In this document: piece by piece, positions 9,169 to 17,514 of the stretch
Layout of the letters: each line of letters opens with the position of its first letter
How positions within the stretch are numbered: position 1 is the first letter of the stretch
From: Candidatus Pantoea gossypiicola
GTDB taxonomy: Bacteria; Pseudomonadota; Gammaproteobacteria; Enterobacterales; Enterobacteriaceae
Reading direction: 5' to 3'
NCBI RefSeq assembly: GCF_008632075.1
Contig: NZ_VWVM01000018.1
Span: 43,343 to 107,342, forward strand
DNA length: 64,000 nt
The notes under the pieces: generated by a model
What the model was told of the DNA's origin: nothing
Database searches by the model: none
What the model saw: the letters and a program-made list of their open reading frames with translations, nothing else
Translations under genes and position numbers: made by a program

Positions 9169-9849
9169 TCAGTGCGACGTGACCGGAGAGGCGTTGTGGC
9201 GGGCCGATGCCGATTCGGTGGCGCGCACGCTGACAGCGGCAGCGGCCGGGCGCGTCTGCCATAAATAGCGAACCGAGGCGAGCCAGCAGAGGCTATATCC
9301 CAGAAGCTCGGTGCCCTCTTCGGCCATGTTTTTTACCACGCGGTTGTAATCCCCCAGCATCAGATGCTGCCACAGCGCATGCACACCAAACAGTCGGGAG
9401 AAGACCAGCACCACTAAAAAGCCGGAGGCCATCACCGGCCAGCTGCGGTGCAGCAGCAGGTTAGCCAGCGCATGCAGGGTTTTCTTTGGCGTTCGCAGCG
9501 CAACGGCCAGCGAACCCGCCGTGACCGCCAGGGCAAACCAGACCCAGCTGCCGTGCTGGATGGTATCAAACACAAAATCGAGTTCGCGGATCAGCATGCA
9601 GCTGTAAAAGCCCGCCACTAAGGTTAGTGCTCCACGCTGGGCGGGACGGCGTTGAGCCGCAATGAAAAACAGCGCGGCGATCATCGCCAGCATGCATTCC
9701 TGGGTGGTTTCGGTAAAAGAGGTTTCGTGAAGTGCATCGTTCATCCATGCCACATCAATGTAGACGGGGACGATAGTCAGGGCAAGAAACAGAGCTGCCA
9801 GTAGAAAAACCGCTATTTCACGGCCAATAATTGTCAAATCGTTGCGCAT
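9169..9849 (-). CDS. Uncharacterised inner-membrane protein
   Basis: I do not recognise this 226-residue protein. It has about six hydrophobic segments (first at residues 11-30) and a short, Ala/Ser-rich tail. Acidic residues sit in or beside hydrophobic segments: TTQECMLAMI, IRELDFVFD and EEGTELLGYSLC. Such buried charges are often functional in ion- or metal-handling proteins, but nothing here proves that. It is not YjjP or YjjB, which flank dnaTC in E. coli. It reads in the same direction as dnaT, 111 bp upstream. The start at 9849 has only a weak ribosome site. Base composition is like the neighbours. Confidence 0.7.
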   Translation of the reverse strand: MRNDLTIIGREIAVFLLAALFLALTIVPVYIDVAWMNDALHETSFTETTQECMLAMIAALFFIAAQRRPAQRGALTLVAGFYSCMLIRELDFVFDTIQHGSWVWFALAVTAGSLAVALRTPKKTLHALANLLLHRSWPVMASGFLVVLVFSRLFGVHALWQHLMLGDYNRVVKNMAEEGTELLGYSLCWLASVRYLWQTRPAAAAVSVRATESASARHNASPVTSH

Positions 9850-9923
9850 TTTGTTACCAGTATAATGATTAGCGGACTCATTATATTTTAAACGCCCGAT
9901 TCCCTTTCTCTTTTCATGCCCCG

Positions 9924-10610
9924 CTAGAAGCTGGCGCTGAAGCCAAAGCTATAAAGTTGCTGCTCGTCGTTATTCAGCGCTTCGCTTTGTGAAAATGACG
10001 CGAAAGCCGCCAGATTATCGTTCAATGGCATTTGTGCGCCGACGCTTAAATCGATACCGTCGGACTGATCCGAGCCATTCGCCGCCTCGCGCCGTGGGCT
10101 CTGCGGCGTATCTGCCATCAGATAGTGATAACTCAGCTGCGCCCACGGCGATATCCATCCCTGCTGCGAATCGATGCGCCAGCCAACGCTCGCGCTCTGC
10201 TCACGGCTCTGCTGATCGCTGTAGTCACATTGCAGACAGTTCATCTGCTGGGGATCGACCGCATACTGTGCCACCGGACCGGTAGTCAATGACGGCGCAA
10301 TCGGCATATCAACGCCAGCCCGATAGCGTTTACCCAGCGGCGTGGTGCCTACGCTACCGGTTTCACTGTGCAGGGCGATGGGAGAAGCAGCAGGAGAGTT
10401 AATTGCAGCTTCAAACAGGGCGCGGCTCTCATCGCTGAAAGCGAGTGGCGTCAGGGCGATCTTCTCGGCCAGAATCGTGTCGTAGTCGGGCAGAAAGTCA
10501 GCGTGCTGAGGCGCAGAGGTGCCGCCGCGGGCAAACGTCGGTTGCGTTAACATTAACAGCCCTACAGCACAGCAGGTCCGCAGACCTTTCCAACCGCTTC
10601 TCGGCAACAT
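9924..10610 (-). CDS. Secreted protein with small outer-membrane beta-barrel features
   Basis: The product has 228 residues and a likely signal peptide (residues 1-28, CCAVGLLMLTQPTFARG). The last 110 residues alternate polar and aromatic residues as in transmembrane strands, for example WISPWAQLSYHYLMAD and IDLSVGAQMPLNDNLAAFAS, and the chain ends in YSFGFSASF. A C-terminal Phe after alternating residues is the usual targeting mark of outer-membrane barrels. The region resembles the end of an autotransporter barrel, but the protein is too short for a full 12-strand barrel plus passenger. It could be a small porin-like protein or a remnant. I chose the ATG at 10610, with GGAG 6 bases upstream, over a TTG at 10625. 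Confidence 0.6.
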   Translation of the reverse strand: MLPRSGWKGLRTCCAVGLLMLTQPTFARGGTSAPQHADFLPDYDTILAEKIALTPLAFSDESRALFEAAINSPAASPIALHSETGSVGTTPLGKRYRAGVDMPIAPSLTTGPVAQYAVDPQQMNCLQCDYSDQQSREQSASVGWRIDSQQGWISPWAQLSYHYLMADTPQSPRREAANGSDQSDGIDLSVGAQMPLNDNLAAFASFSQSEALNNDEQQLYSFGFSASF

Positions 10611-10759
10611 CGCTTCTCCGGGCAAGGCTGAAGTTATGGCGTCTTAATGAATTTTTCGGCCCGTCTCTGTTATTTAACCGGTGATCGTTTAACTATCAAC
10701 CGATTAATTCTAAGATCAAGCGGACCGCTAAAATATTCTCGCTATAAAGGAACAAAACG

Positions 10760-11326
10760 ATGCAACGATGTGGCTGGGTAACGCAGGATCCCCTCTATCT
10801 GGCGTATCACGACAGGGAATGGGGTGTGGCGCAGAGAGACACGCGTGCACTGTTTGAGATGCTTTGTCTGGAAGGACAACAGGCGGGACTCTCATGGATT
10901 ACCGTGCTGAAAAAGCGTGAAAATTATCGGGCAGCGTTTCATCAGTTTGATCCTCAGGCTATTGCGCAGATGGATGCTGCCGACTTCGACGCGCTGATGC
11001 GCAACAGTGGCATTATCCGCCACCCTGGCAAAATCGCCGCCATTATCGCTAACGCCCGCGCTTTTCTTGAGATGGAAGCGAAAGGCGAGGATTTTAGCGA
11101 CTTCGTCTGGCATTTTGTCGGTAACGTGCAAATTGTTCACCATTATCCTGATTACAGCCAGGCACCCACCACGTCAGAGCACGCCATTGCGCTCTCGAAG
11201 GCGCTGAAGCAGCGTGGTTTCAAATTCATCGGCCCGACAATTTGCTACTCCTTTATGCAGGCCTGTGGGCTGATAAACGATCATCAGAGCAACTGTTTTT
11301 GCCATCCTGGCAATCAAAAGGCGTAA
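10760..11326 (+). CDS. tag: 3-methyladenine DNA glycosylase I
   Basis: Tag removes 3-methyladenine from alkylated DNA, the first step of base-excision repair, and acts constitutively in the cytoplasm. The protein has 188 residues (E. coli 187). The zinc-binding residues are all present at the expected places: Cys4 (MQRCGWV), His17 (AYHDREWG), His175 and Cys179 (NDHQSNCFC). The substrate-pocket segment LEGQQAGLSWITVLKKRENY is intact. The ATG at 10760 follows AAAGGA at good spacing. It stands alone on the plus strand, with the barrel gene diverging to the left and yiaD following 110 bp later. Confidence 0.96.
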   Translation: MQRCGWVTQDPLYLAYHDREWGVAQRDTRALFEMLCLEGQQAGLSWITVLKKRENYRAAFHQFDPQAIAQMDAADFDALMRNSGIIRHPGKIAAIIANARAFLEMEAKGEDFSDFVWHFVGNVQIVHHYPDYSQAPTTSEHAIALSKALKQRGFKFIGPTICYSFMQACGLINDHQSNCFCHPGNQKA

Positions 11327-11436
11327 TTGCCGGTAAATCAGGATTTTTCCGCACTACATTCCCGGTCACCAGACGGCATAATCGTGCCACTTATGGGGAA
11401 GGTTTTCCCCTGTATGTCGAATGTAAGGGAACAAAA

Positions 11437-12099
11437 ATGCAGAAGAAATTAATCGCCATCACCTTGTTATTAAGCGGCAGTCTGGCCCTGCCCGGTTGTA
11501 CCACCAATCCTTACACCGGCGAATCCCAGGCGGGCAAATCAGGCGTGGGCGCGGGCCTTGGCGCATTAGTCGGTGCCGGTGTTGGCGTGCTCTCTTCGTC
11601 GAAGAAAGATCGTCGTAAAGGTGCGCTGATTGGTGCCGCAGGCGGCGCAGCGCTGGGCGGTGGCGTGGGTTACTACATGGATGTGCAGGAAGCCAAACTG
11701 CGTGACAAGATGCGCGGGACCGGCGTTAGCGTAACCCGCAACGGCGATAACATCGTCCTGAATATGCCAAACAATGTCACCTTCGACTCCAGCAGCAGTA
11801 ATCTGAAACCCGCAGGCGCGAACACCCTGACCGGTGTTGCAATGGTGCTGAAAGAGTATCCGAAAACCGCGGTAAACGTCGTGGGTTATACCGACAGTAC
11901 TGGCAGTCGCGCGCTGAACATGCGTCTGTCACAGCAGCGTGCTGAAAGTGTTGCCAGTGCGTTGATCGTGCAGGGTGTTGCCAGCGACCGCCTGCGTACA
12001 CAGGGTGCAGGCCCGGATAACCCGGTTGCCACCAACAGCACCGAAGCAGGCAAAGCACAAAACCGTCGCGTTGAAATTACGCTCACCCCGCTGGGATAA
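11437..12099 (+). CDS. yiaD: OmpA-family outer-membrane lipoprotein YiaD
   Basis: This is a lipoprotein of 220 residues that anchors in the outer membrane and contacts peptidoglycan; YiaD has been linked to suppression of BamD defects. Residues 1-21 form a lipoprotein signal ending in LPGC. A glycine-rich membrane-associated segment follows (GKSGVGAGLGALVGAGVGVL, then a second Gly-rich stretch near residue 65). The C-terminal OmpA domain (about 105-220) carries NNVTFDSSSSNLKP, VNVVGYTDSTGS and RLSQQRAESVA and ends in NRRVEITLTPLG. The frame is open from 11242, but the ATG at 11437 has AAGGGA 7 bases upstream and gives the correct lipoprotein start. A clear terminator follows. Confidence 0.94.
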   Translation: MQKKLIAITLLLSGSLALPGCTTNPYTGESQAGKSGVGAGLGALVGAGVGVLSSSKKDRRKGALIGAAGGAALGGGVGYYMDVQEAKLRDKMRGTGVSVTRNGDNIVLNMPNNVTFDSSSSNLKPAGANTLTGVAMVLKEYPKTAVNVVGYTDSTGSRALNMRLSQQRAESVASALIVQGVASDRLRTQGAGPDNPVATNSTEAGKAQNRRVEITLTPLG

Positions 12100-12107
12100 T
12101 CGCGATC

Positions 12108-12130
12108 GCCCCCGAACGGGGGCTTATTTT
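12108..12130 (+). terminator. Rho-independent terminator of yiaD
   Basis: A perfect 6-bp GC stem (GCCCCC / GGGGGC) with loop GAAC is followed by TTATTTTTT, 8 bases after the yiaD stop. Confidence 0.9.
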
Positions 12131-12202
12131 TTCTGTAAAGCATCACGTTAAAAGCACCAGTAATGTTTCTGCGGATAGAGCCAGCAGAGGCTCTATGGTA
12201 GT

Positions 12203-12221
12203 CTGATCAAAAATTGATCAG
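12203..12221. promoter_or_regulatory. 19-bp palindrome before LacI-type gene, candidate operator
   Basis: Arms CTGATCAA and TTGATCAG flank an AAA spacer, ending 12 bases before the start codon of the LacI-family gene at 12234. The position suggests autoregulation. It contains two Dam GATC sites. The sequence lacks the central CG usual for LacI-family operators, so the binder is uncertain. Confidence 0.4.
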
Positions 12222-12233
12222 TGGACTTGCCCC

Positions 12234-13217
12234 ATGTCTCTTAAAGCCATCGCTGCAGTTTTAGGCCTTTCCGTTACGACTGTCAGCCGCGCGCTTAATG
12301 GTTATCAGGATGTCGCTCAGGAGACGCGTAAACGCATTGAAGAAGAAGCGCAGCGGCGCAATTATCGACCTAATGCGGCGGCCCGGCGGCTGAAAACCGG
12401 TCGTGCCAATGCAGTAGGGCTCGTTTATCCGCTCATTGAGTCTTCCCTGAGTGGCAGCGACTTCAGCGACATGCTGCTGGCGCTGGATCATCATCTTGCC
12501 CGTCATGAAATTAACCTGCTGTTACTGGCGGATAAACAGCAGCAGAGTCACTCAACCCTGACGCGCCTGCTGCGTAGTGGGGCCGTCGATGCCCTGATTG
12601 TCGGCCATACCACGCCAGAAGACAGCCGACTGAATGCGCTGATGCAAACCCGTTTTCGCTTTCTGGCGCTGGGCCGCAGCGATCTGCCCGCCGCCTACGC
12701 CTGGTTTGATATTGATCACCTTGCCGGTTCACAACTGGCGGTGGGCTGGTCGCTGGCGCAGGGACGGCAGCGGATAGCCTGGCTCGGCAGCAATGAAAAC
12801 AGCACACGGGTACGTGATCGGCGTCAGGGTTATCTGACCGCGCTGGGTGACGTTGCGCCTTATGCGATGGCGGCGGTCGCACCGTCGCGCCGTGCAGGCT
12901 ATCACCAGACGCGTGAGTGGCTGGCAGAGGAATCTGCGCCGGAAGTGATTATCACCGACTGCGCTGCGCTGGCTGAAGGCGCAGCCCTGGCGCTGCAGCA
13001 GGCCGGCCGGGCCGCGGGCGAAAACGCCATTCTGCTCGCAGGCTGGGAAGGATTACCGCGTGATGCGATTCTCGATCATCCCATTGTCGCGATTCGCCAG
13101 GCAACGCCGCATCAGGCTGGCGAACAGGTGGCTGACATGGTTATCAGGCTGATCAACGGCGAACCACCGGAAACGTTACAGACCCTGTGGCAACCCTGGC
13201 TGCAATTACCGGCCTAG
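12234..13217 (+). CDS. LacI-family transcriptional regulator, target unknown
   Basis: The protein has 327 residues: an N-terminal LacI-type helix-turn-helix (residues 2-25, LKAIAAVLGLSVTTVSRALN), the hinge RPNAAARRLKTGRANAVGL, and a periplasmic-binding-like effector domain. The effector domain is complete in length, and its C-terminal part reads QATPHQAGEQVADMVIRLIN. It is followed after 65 bp by a second LacI-family gene on the same strand, and no obvious metabolic gene lies next to it on the left, so I cannot name its effector. The ribosome site is weak. It may act on the kgu genes together with the next regulator, or on distant genes. Confidence 0.8.
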   Translation: MSLKAIAAVLGLSVTTVSRALNGYQDVAQETRKRIEEEAQRRNYRPNAAARRLKTGRANAVGLVYPLIESSLSGSDFSDMLLALDHHLARHEINLLLLADKQQQSHSTLTRLLRSGAVDALIVGHTTPEDSRLNALMQTRFRFLALGRSDLPAAYAWFDIDHLAGSQLAVGWSLAQGRQRIAWLGSNENSTRVRDRRQGYLTALGDVAPYAMAAVAPSRRAGYHQTREWLAEESAPEVIITDCAALAEGAALALQQAGRAAGENAILLAGWEGLPRDAILDHPIVAIRQATPHQAGEQVADMVIRLINGEPPETLQTLWQPWLQLPA

Positions 13218-13282
13218 CACTTTTTGCGCCGGGCTTCGCTTGTGCTAGTCTCTGCCAGGTTTCTTATTTCGCAGGATATCTC

Positions 13283-14308
13283 ATGAAAATCAGGCCGCCT
13301 CGCGCCACTATCAGCGATGTTGCTCACGCGGCACGAACCGGTAAAACCAGCGTTTCACGCTATCTTAATGGCGAGCTGCATCTGCTCTCTGCCGACTTAA
13401 AAGCGCGGATTGAACAGGCGATAGCGGACCTCAGCTACCGTCCGAGTCAAATGGCGCGCGGCCTGAAGCGCGGACGTACCCGCCTGATTGGGCTGATTAT
13501 CGCCGACATTACTAATCCCTATTCCGTCGATGTGATGAGCGGCATCGAAGCTGCCTGCCGGGAGCAGGGTTTCACGCTGCTGATGTGTAACACCAACAAC
13601 GAAGTGGATCTGGAGCAGCACTATCTGCAACTGCTGAGCAGTTATCAGGTTGAGGGCATCGTGGTTAACGCAGTCGGCATGCGTGAAGAGGTGCTCAGCC
13701 ATCTGCAGCAGTCCCTGCTGCCGATGGTGCTGATTGATCGCAAAATCCCCGACTTTCCCTGCGATGTGGTGGGCCTGAACAATGCCGAAGCGGCCGAGAC
13801 GGCCACACGCCATCTGATCGACAATGGCTATGAGGCGCTGCTGTTTCTCAGCGAGCCATTGGGCAGTGTGAATACGCGCCGTGAGCGTCTGCAGGCCTTC
13901 CGCCAGTTGCTGGCGGCGCATCCGCAGGTTGAACATGAAAATGCGGAAGTGCCGCTGCACCAGCCCGCCGCACTGGATCAGGCGCTTCTGGCCTTCCAGC
14001 AACGTCACACCGGTAAACGCTGCGCGGTGATGGTGGCCAACGGAGCACTGACGCTGCAGGTGGCGCGATCGCTGCAACGACTAAATCTGCACTGGGGCCG
14101 TGATATCGGCCTGCTCGGTTTCGACGAACTGGAGTGGGCGGCGCTGGCCGGTGTCGGCATTACCACGCTGAAACAGCCGACCTGGCAGATTGGCTTCAGC
14201 GCGCTGGAGCGATTGATTGCGCGCATAGAGGGCAGCGAATTGCCGGTTGCCGAGCAGGTCTTCTCGGGTGAACTGATCGTTCGTGGCTCCAGCCAGCCGC
14301 TGGGCTGA
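13283..14308 (+). CDS. ptxS: LacI-family repressor of 2-ketogluconate genes, PtxS-like
   Basis: The 341-residue protein has a LacI-type helix-turn-helix at residues 9-30 (ISDVAHAARTGKTSVSRYLN) and a sugar-binding effector domain (GLIIADITNPYSVDVMSGIE; LLGFDELEWAALAGVGITTL). The call as PtxS rests on three things: the family, the kguE-kguK-kguT-ghrB genes directly downstream, and a perfect TGGAACCGGTTCCA palindrome in front of kguE, which closely resembles the Pseudomonas PtxS operator TGAAACCGGTTTCA as I remember it. In Pseudomonas the repressor is released by 2-ketogluconate. The frame is open from 13187 inside the previous gene, but the ATG at 13283 with AGGA 6 bases upstream is the natural start. 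Confidence 0.8.
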   Translation: MKIRPPRATISDVAHAARTGKTSVSRYLNGELHLLSADLKARIEQAIADLSYRPSQMARGLKRGRTRLIGLIIADITNPYSVDVMSGIEAACREQGFTLLMCNTNNEVDLEQHYLQLLSSYQVEGIVVNAVGMREEVLSHLQQSLLPMVLIDRKIPDFPCDVVGLNNAEAAETATRHLIDNGYEALLFLSEPLGSVNTRRERLQAFRQLLAAHPQVEHENAEVPLHQPAALDQALLAFQQRHTGKRCAVMVANGALTLQVARSLQRLNLHWGRDIGLLGFDELEWAALAGVGITTLKQPTWQIGFSALERLIARIEGSELPVAEQVFSGELIVRGSSQPLG

Positions 14309-14383
14309 GTTTCAGATTTAACCTCCTGTTTACATGCTCGCTTCGTGAGCACGATCATAATTTCACCGTTTGCTGCTTTGCTT

Positions 14384-14397
14384 TGGAACCGGTTCCA
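14384..14397. promoter_or_regulatory. PtxS-type operator before kguE
   Basis: TGGAACCGGTTCCA is a perfect 14-bp palindrome 50 bases before the kguE start and 75 bases after the PtxS-like gene. It differs from the recalled Pseudomonas PtxS site TGAAACCGGTTTCA only at symmetric positions 3 and 12. It probably controls the kgu operon. Confidence 0.75.
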
Positions 14398-14447
14398 TTT
14401 AGGGTTTTTCTATTCGTTATGGGCAGACCTCTGCCATGGAGTAGAAC

Positions 14448-15197
14448 ATGAAACCTGACATTATCGTGGTGACCGCCGCTTATGGCCACACGCAGATCGC
14501 CGCACTCGGCGGTCAGGCTGCGCTGCTGCCAGTCATCCAGCAGGCGGGCGCTGACGGGGTCGAAATCCGCCGCGAACTACTGGATGATGCGGCGCTGGCC
14601 GATCTGCCGGCGCTGGCCGGGGCGATAGCTGAGCATCAGCTACATGCCAGCTATTCAGTGCCGGATACGCTGTTTTGTGACGGCGGCGAAATCAATCCAC
14701 GCCTGACCCACTACCTTGAAGAGGCACGCCAGCTAAACGCGCAGCGGCTGAAAGTGGCGCTGGGAGACTTTACCGGTACGCTGCCTCGCGAAACGTTGCA
14801 GGCGCTGCTGGCCGATCTGCCCTTTCGGCTGACCGTGGAAAACGACCAGACCGAACATGGCCGGCTGGCACCGTCCGTTGCGTTTTTCACAGCGGTACGC
14901 GAAGCCGATCTGCCGATCAGCATGACCTTTGATATGGGTAACTGGTGCTGGACCGGCGAAGACGCCGATCAGGCAGCAGAGCAACTGGCCGCGCAGGTGG
15001 GCTATGTGCATGTCAAAGCCGCCGTGCCATATCAGGATAGCTTCCGGGCGATTGCGCTGGATGAGGCTGATGACCACTGGCGCACGCTGCTGCAACAGCT
15101 GCCTGCGCGCGCGCCGCGCGGTATTGAATTTCCGCTGGAAGGCGACGATCTGACTGCGGTGACGCGCCACTACGTGTCGCTGCTGCGTAACGTGTAA
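14448..15197 (+). CDS. kguE: KguE, TIM-barrel sugar isomerase/epimerase of the 2-ketogluconate operon
   Basis: This 249-residue cytoplasmic protein belongs to the xylose-isomerase-like TIM-barrel family (sugar phosphate isomerase/epimerase). Family marks include ADGVEIRRELL near the N-terminus, LTVENDQT, MTFDMGNWCW and VGYVHVKAA, which carry Glu, Asp and His residues typical of the metal centre. The exact reaction of KguE is not established; it travels with kguK, kguT and kguD in Pseudomonas and relatives. The ATG follows GGAG 7 bases upstream. kguK starts 9 bp after the stop, so the genes form one transcript under the operator at 14384-14397. Confidence 0.85.
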   Translation: MKPDIIVVTAAYGHTQIAALGGQAALLPVIQQAGADGVEIRRELLDDAALADLPALAGAIAEHQLHASYSVPDTLFCDGGEINPRLTHYLEEARQLNAQRLKVALGDFTGTLPRETLQALLADLPFRLTVENDQTEHGRLAPSVAFFTAVREADLPISMTFDMGNWCWTGEDADQAAEQLAAQVGYVHVKAAVPYQDSFRAIALDEADDHWRTLLQQLPARAPRGIEFPLEGDDLTAVTRHYVSLLRNV

Positions 15198-15206
15198 GGA
15201 ACAGAT

Positions 15207-16166
15207 ATGACGCACACTAATCATCACAACGGTCCGCTTGATGTTGTCACCATCGGTGAAGCGATGGCGATGTTCATCGCCCGCGAGACCGGCGATCTGG
15301 CCGCAGCAGAGACCTTTGTTAAACGCGCGGCGGGCGCAGAACTCAATGTGGCGACCGGCCTGGCACGTCTTGGCCTGAAAGTGGGCTGGGTCAGTCGTAT
15401 CGGCGATGACGCTTTTGGCCGGTTTATCTGCCAGCAGCTGGAAAAAGAGGGTATCGATCACGCCTGTGTGACGGTCGATAAGCGCTATCCCACCGGTTTT
15501 CAGCTCAAATCCAAAGTCGATGACGGTTCCGATCCGCTTGTGGAATATTTCCGTAAAGGCTCGGCTGCCAGCCATCTCTCGGTCGATGATTTTGACGCGG
15601 ACTATTTCGGCTCGGCGCGCCATCTGCACCTCAGCGGTGTGGCGGCGGCGCTGTCAGAAAGCTCATTAGACCTGCTGAAGCACACCGCTAAAGAGATGCG
15701 TTCGCGCGGCAAAACCATCTCGTTTGATCCGAACCTGCGGCCGGTGCTGTGGCGCAGCGAAGAAGAGATGCGTAAGCAGCTCAATCTGCTGGCGGAGTAT
15801 GCCGACTGGGTACTGCCGGGCGAAAAAGAGGGGCTGATTCTGACCGGTTATCGTCAGCCGGAAGCGATCGCGGATTTCTATCTCGACAGGGGTGTGAAAG
15901 CCGTTGTGATTAAAACCGGTTGTGACGGTGCCTGGTATAAAACCGCTCAGGGCGAACAGGGTCAGGTTGCGGCGATTAAAGTCGATAACGTGGTGGATAC
16001 GGTGGGTGCCGGTGATGGCTTTGCCGTTGGCGTCATCAGCGCGCTGCTGGAAGGTCAGTCGCTGCCGCAGGCGATTCGGCGCGGCAACAAAATTGGTTCG
16101 ATGGCGATTCAGGTCATTGGTGACAGCGAAGGTCTGCCGACGCGTCAGCAACTGGGCGACGAGTAG
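15207..16166 (+). CDS. kguK: 2-dehydrogluconokinase (2-ketogluconate kinase)
   Basis: KguK phosphorylates 2-ketogluconate with ATP to 2-keto-6-phosphogluconate in the cytoplasm. The protein has 319 residues and is a PfkB/ribokinase-family sugar kinase. It starts with the family pattern VVTIGEAMAMFIA, carries GAELNVATGLARLGLKVGWV and FDPNLRPVLW, and has the PfkB signature VDTVGAGDGFAVGVI with the catalytic Asp in GAGD. Related kinases act on 2-keto-3-deoxygluconate, so sequence alone leaves that option open; the kgu context favours 2-ketogluconate. It lies 9 bp after kguE and 34 bp before kguT. Confidence 0.85.
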   Translation: MTHTNHHNGPLDVVTIGEAMAMFIARETGDLAAAETFVKRAAGAELNVATGLARLGLKVGWVSRIGDDAFGRFICQQLEKEGIDHACVTVDKRYPTGFQLKSKVDDGSDPLVEYFRKGSAASHLSVDDFDADYFGSARHLHLSGVAAALSESSLDLLKHTAKEMRSRGKTISFDPNLRPVLWRSEEEMRKQLNLLAEYADWVLPGEKEGLILTGYRQPEAIADFYLDRGVKAVVIKTGCDGAWYKTAQGEQGQVAAIKVDNVVDTVGAGDGFAVGVISALLEGQSLPQAIRRGNKIGSMAIQVIGDSEGLPTRQQLGDE

Positions 16167-16200
16167 TTCACGCGCCTCTCAACAGACACAGGAGTTCCCG

Positions 16201-17481
16201 ATGAAAAAGCAGACAATCGCGCCAAAACGCTGGTGGTTCATCATGCCCATCGTGTTTATCACCTACAGCCTGGCGTATCTCGATCGTGCAAATTTTAGCT
16301 TCGCTTCTGCTGCCGGGATTAATGACGATCTCGGCATCACCAAAGGCATGTCCTCGCTGCTGGGTGCGCTGTTCTTCCTGGGTTACTTCTTCTTTCAGAT
16401 CCCGGGCGCAATTTACGCCGAACGTCGCAGCGTCAAAAAACTGATTTTCGTCTGTCTGATCCTGTGGGGCGGTTGTGCCTCGCTGACCGGCGTGGTCAGC
16501 AACATTCCGATGCTGGCCGCGATTCGCTTTGTTCTGGGCGTCGTGGAAGCCGCCGTGATGCCTGCGATGCTGATTTATATCAGCAACTGGTTCACCAAAT
16601 CGGAACGTTCGCGCGCCAACACCTTCCTCATCCTGGGGAATCCGGTCACGGTACTGTGGATGTCGGTGGTGTCGGGCTATCTGATTGAATCCTTTGGCTG
16701 GCGCGAGATGTTTATCTTCGAAGGCATTCCGGCGGTGGTCTGGGCGATTGCCTGGTGGTTCCTTGTACAGGATAAACCGGCACAGGCGCGCTGGATGAGC
16801 GATGCCGAAAAAGCAGCATTGCAGGCTGAACTGCAGAAAGAGCAGGAAAATATCAAAGCGGTGCGTAACTACGGCGAAGCGTTCCGTAACCGCAACGTCA
16901 TCCTTCTCTGCCTGCAGTACTTTGCCTGGAGCATCGGCGTGTATGGCTTTGTACTGTGGCTGCCGTCGATTCTGCGCAACGGTACGCAGATGGGCATGGT
17001 AGAAGCAGGCTGGCTCTCAGCGGTGCCGTATCTGGCGGCGACCATTGCGATGGTGGTGGTCTCCTGGGCGTCGGACAAAACCCAGAATCGTAAGCTGTTC
17101 GTCTGGCCGCTGCTGCTGATTGGCGCGCTGGCATTCCTTGGCTCGTATCTGGTGGGATCGACCAATTTCTGGATGTCCTACACCCTGTTAGTGATTGCCG
17201 GTGCCGCGATGTATGCCCCTTACGGACCGTTCTTCGCCATCATTCCTGAGATGCTGCCACGTAATGTCGCGGGTGGCGCGATGGCGCTGATTAACAGCAT
17301 GGGTGCGCTGGGGTCGTTCATCGGTTCATGGATTGTCGGCTATCTTAATGGGGCCACCGGCAGCCCGTCGGCGTCTTACATCTTCATGGGGTCGGCCCTG
17401 CTGGTTTCGGTGTGGCTGACGCTGATAGTAAAACCGGCGCAGAATAAAGCACCGCCGCTGCAGGGTGCGAAACCGGCCTGA
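16201..17481 (+). CDS. kguT: 2-ketogluconate transporter, MFS anion:cation symporter family
   Basis: KguT imports 2-ketogluconate across the inner membrane. The 426-residue protein has about 12 membrane segments and belongs to the anion:cation symporter branch of the MFS (ExuT, GudP, phthalate permeases). Marks are YSLAYLDRANFSFASAAGIN in the first segment, FFLGYFFFQIPGAIYAERRS, RFVLGVVEAAVMPAMLIYIS and NWFTKSERSRANTFLILGNP. The frame is open from 15922 inside kguK, but the ATG at 16201 follows AGGAG and gives the family start. ghrB follows after a 212-bp gap that contains a structured repeat. Confidence 0.88.
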   Translation: MKKQTIAPKRWWFIMPIVFITYSLAYLDRANFSFASAAGINDDLGITKGMSSLLGALFFLGYFFFQIPGAIYAERRSVKKLIFVCLILWGGCASLTGVVSNIPMLAAIRFVLGVVEAAVMPAMLIYISNWFTKSERSRANTFLILGNPVTVLWMSVVSGYLIESFGWREMFIFEGIPAVVWAIAWWFLVQDKPAQARWMSDAEKAALQAELQKEQENIKAVRNYGEAFRNRNVILLCLQYFAWSIGVYGFVLWLPSILRNGTQMGMVEAGWLSAVPYLAATIAMVVVSWASDKTQNRKLFVWPLLLIGALAFLGSYLVGSTNFWMSYTLLVIAGAAMYAPYGPFFAIIPEMLPRNVAGGAMALINSMGALGSFIGSWIVGYLNGATGSPSASYIFMGSALLVSVWLTLIVKPAQNKAPPLQGAKPA

Positions 17482-17514
17482 AAGCGTAAACGCTAGAGAT
17501 TGTTGACCCGCTTT

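Noticed and set aside
13214..13248. CTAGCAC / GTGCTAG inverted repeat between the two LacI-type genes
   Set aside because: Seven-bp arms with a 21-base loop and no T-run; neither a convincing terminator nor operator.
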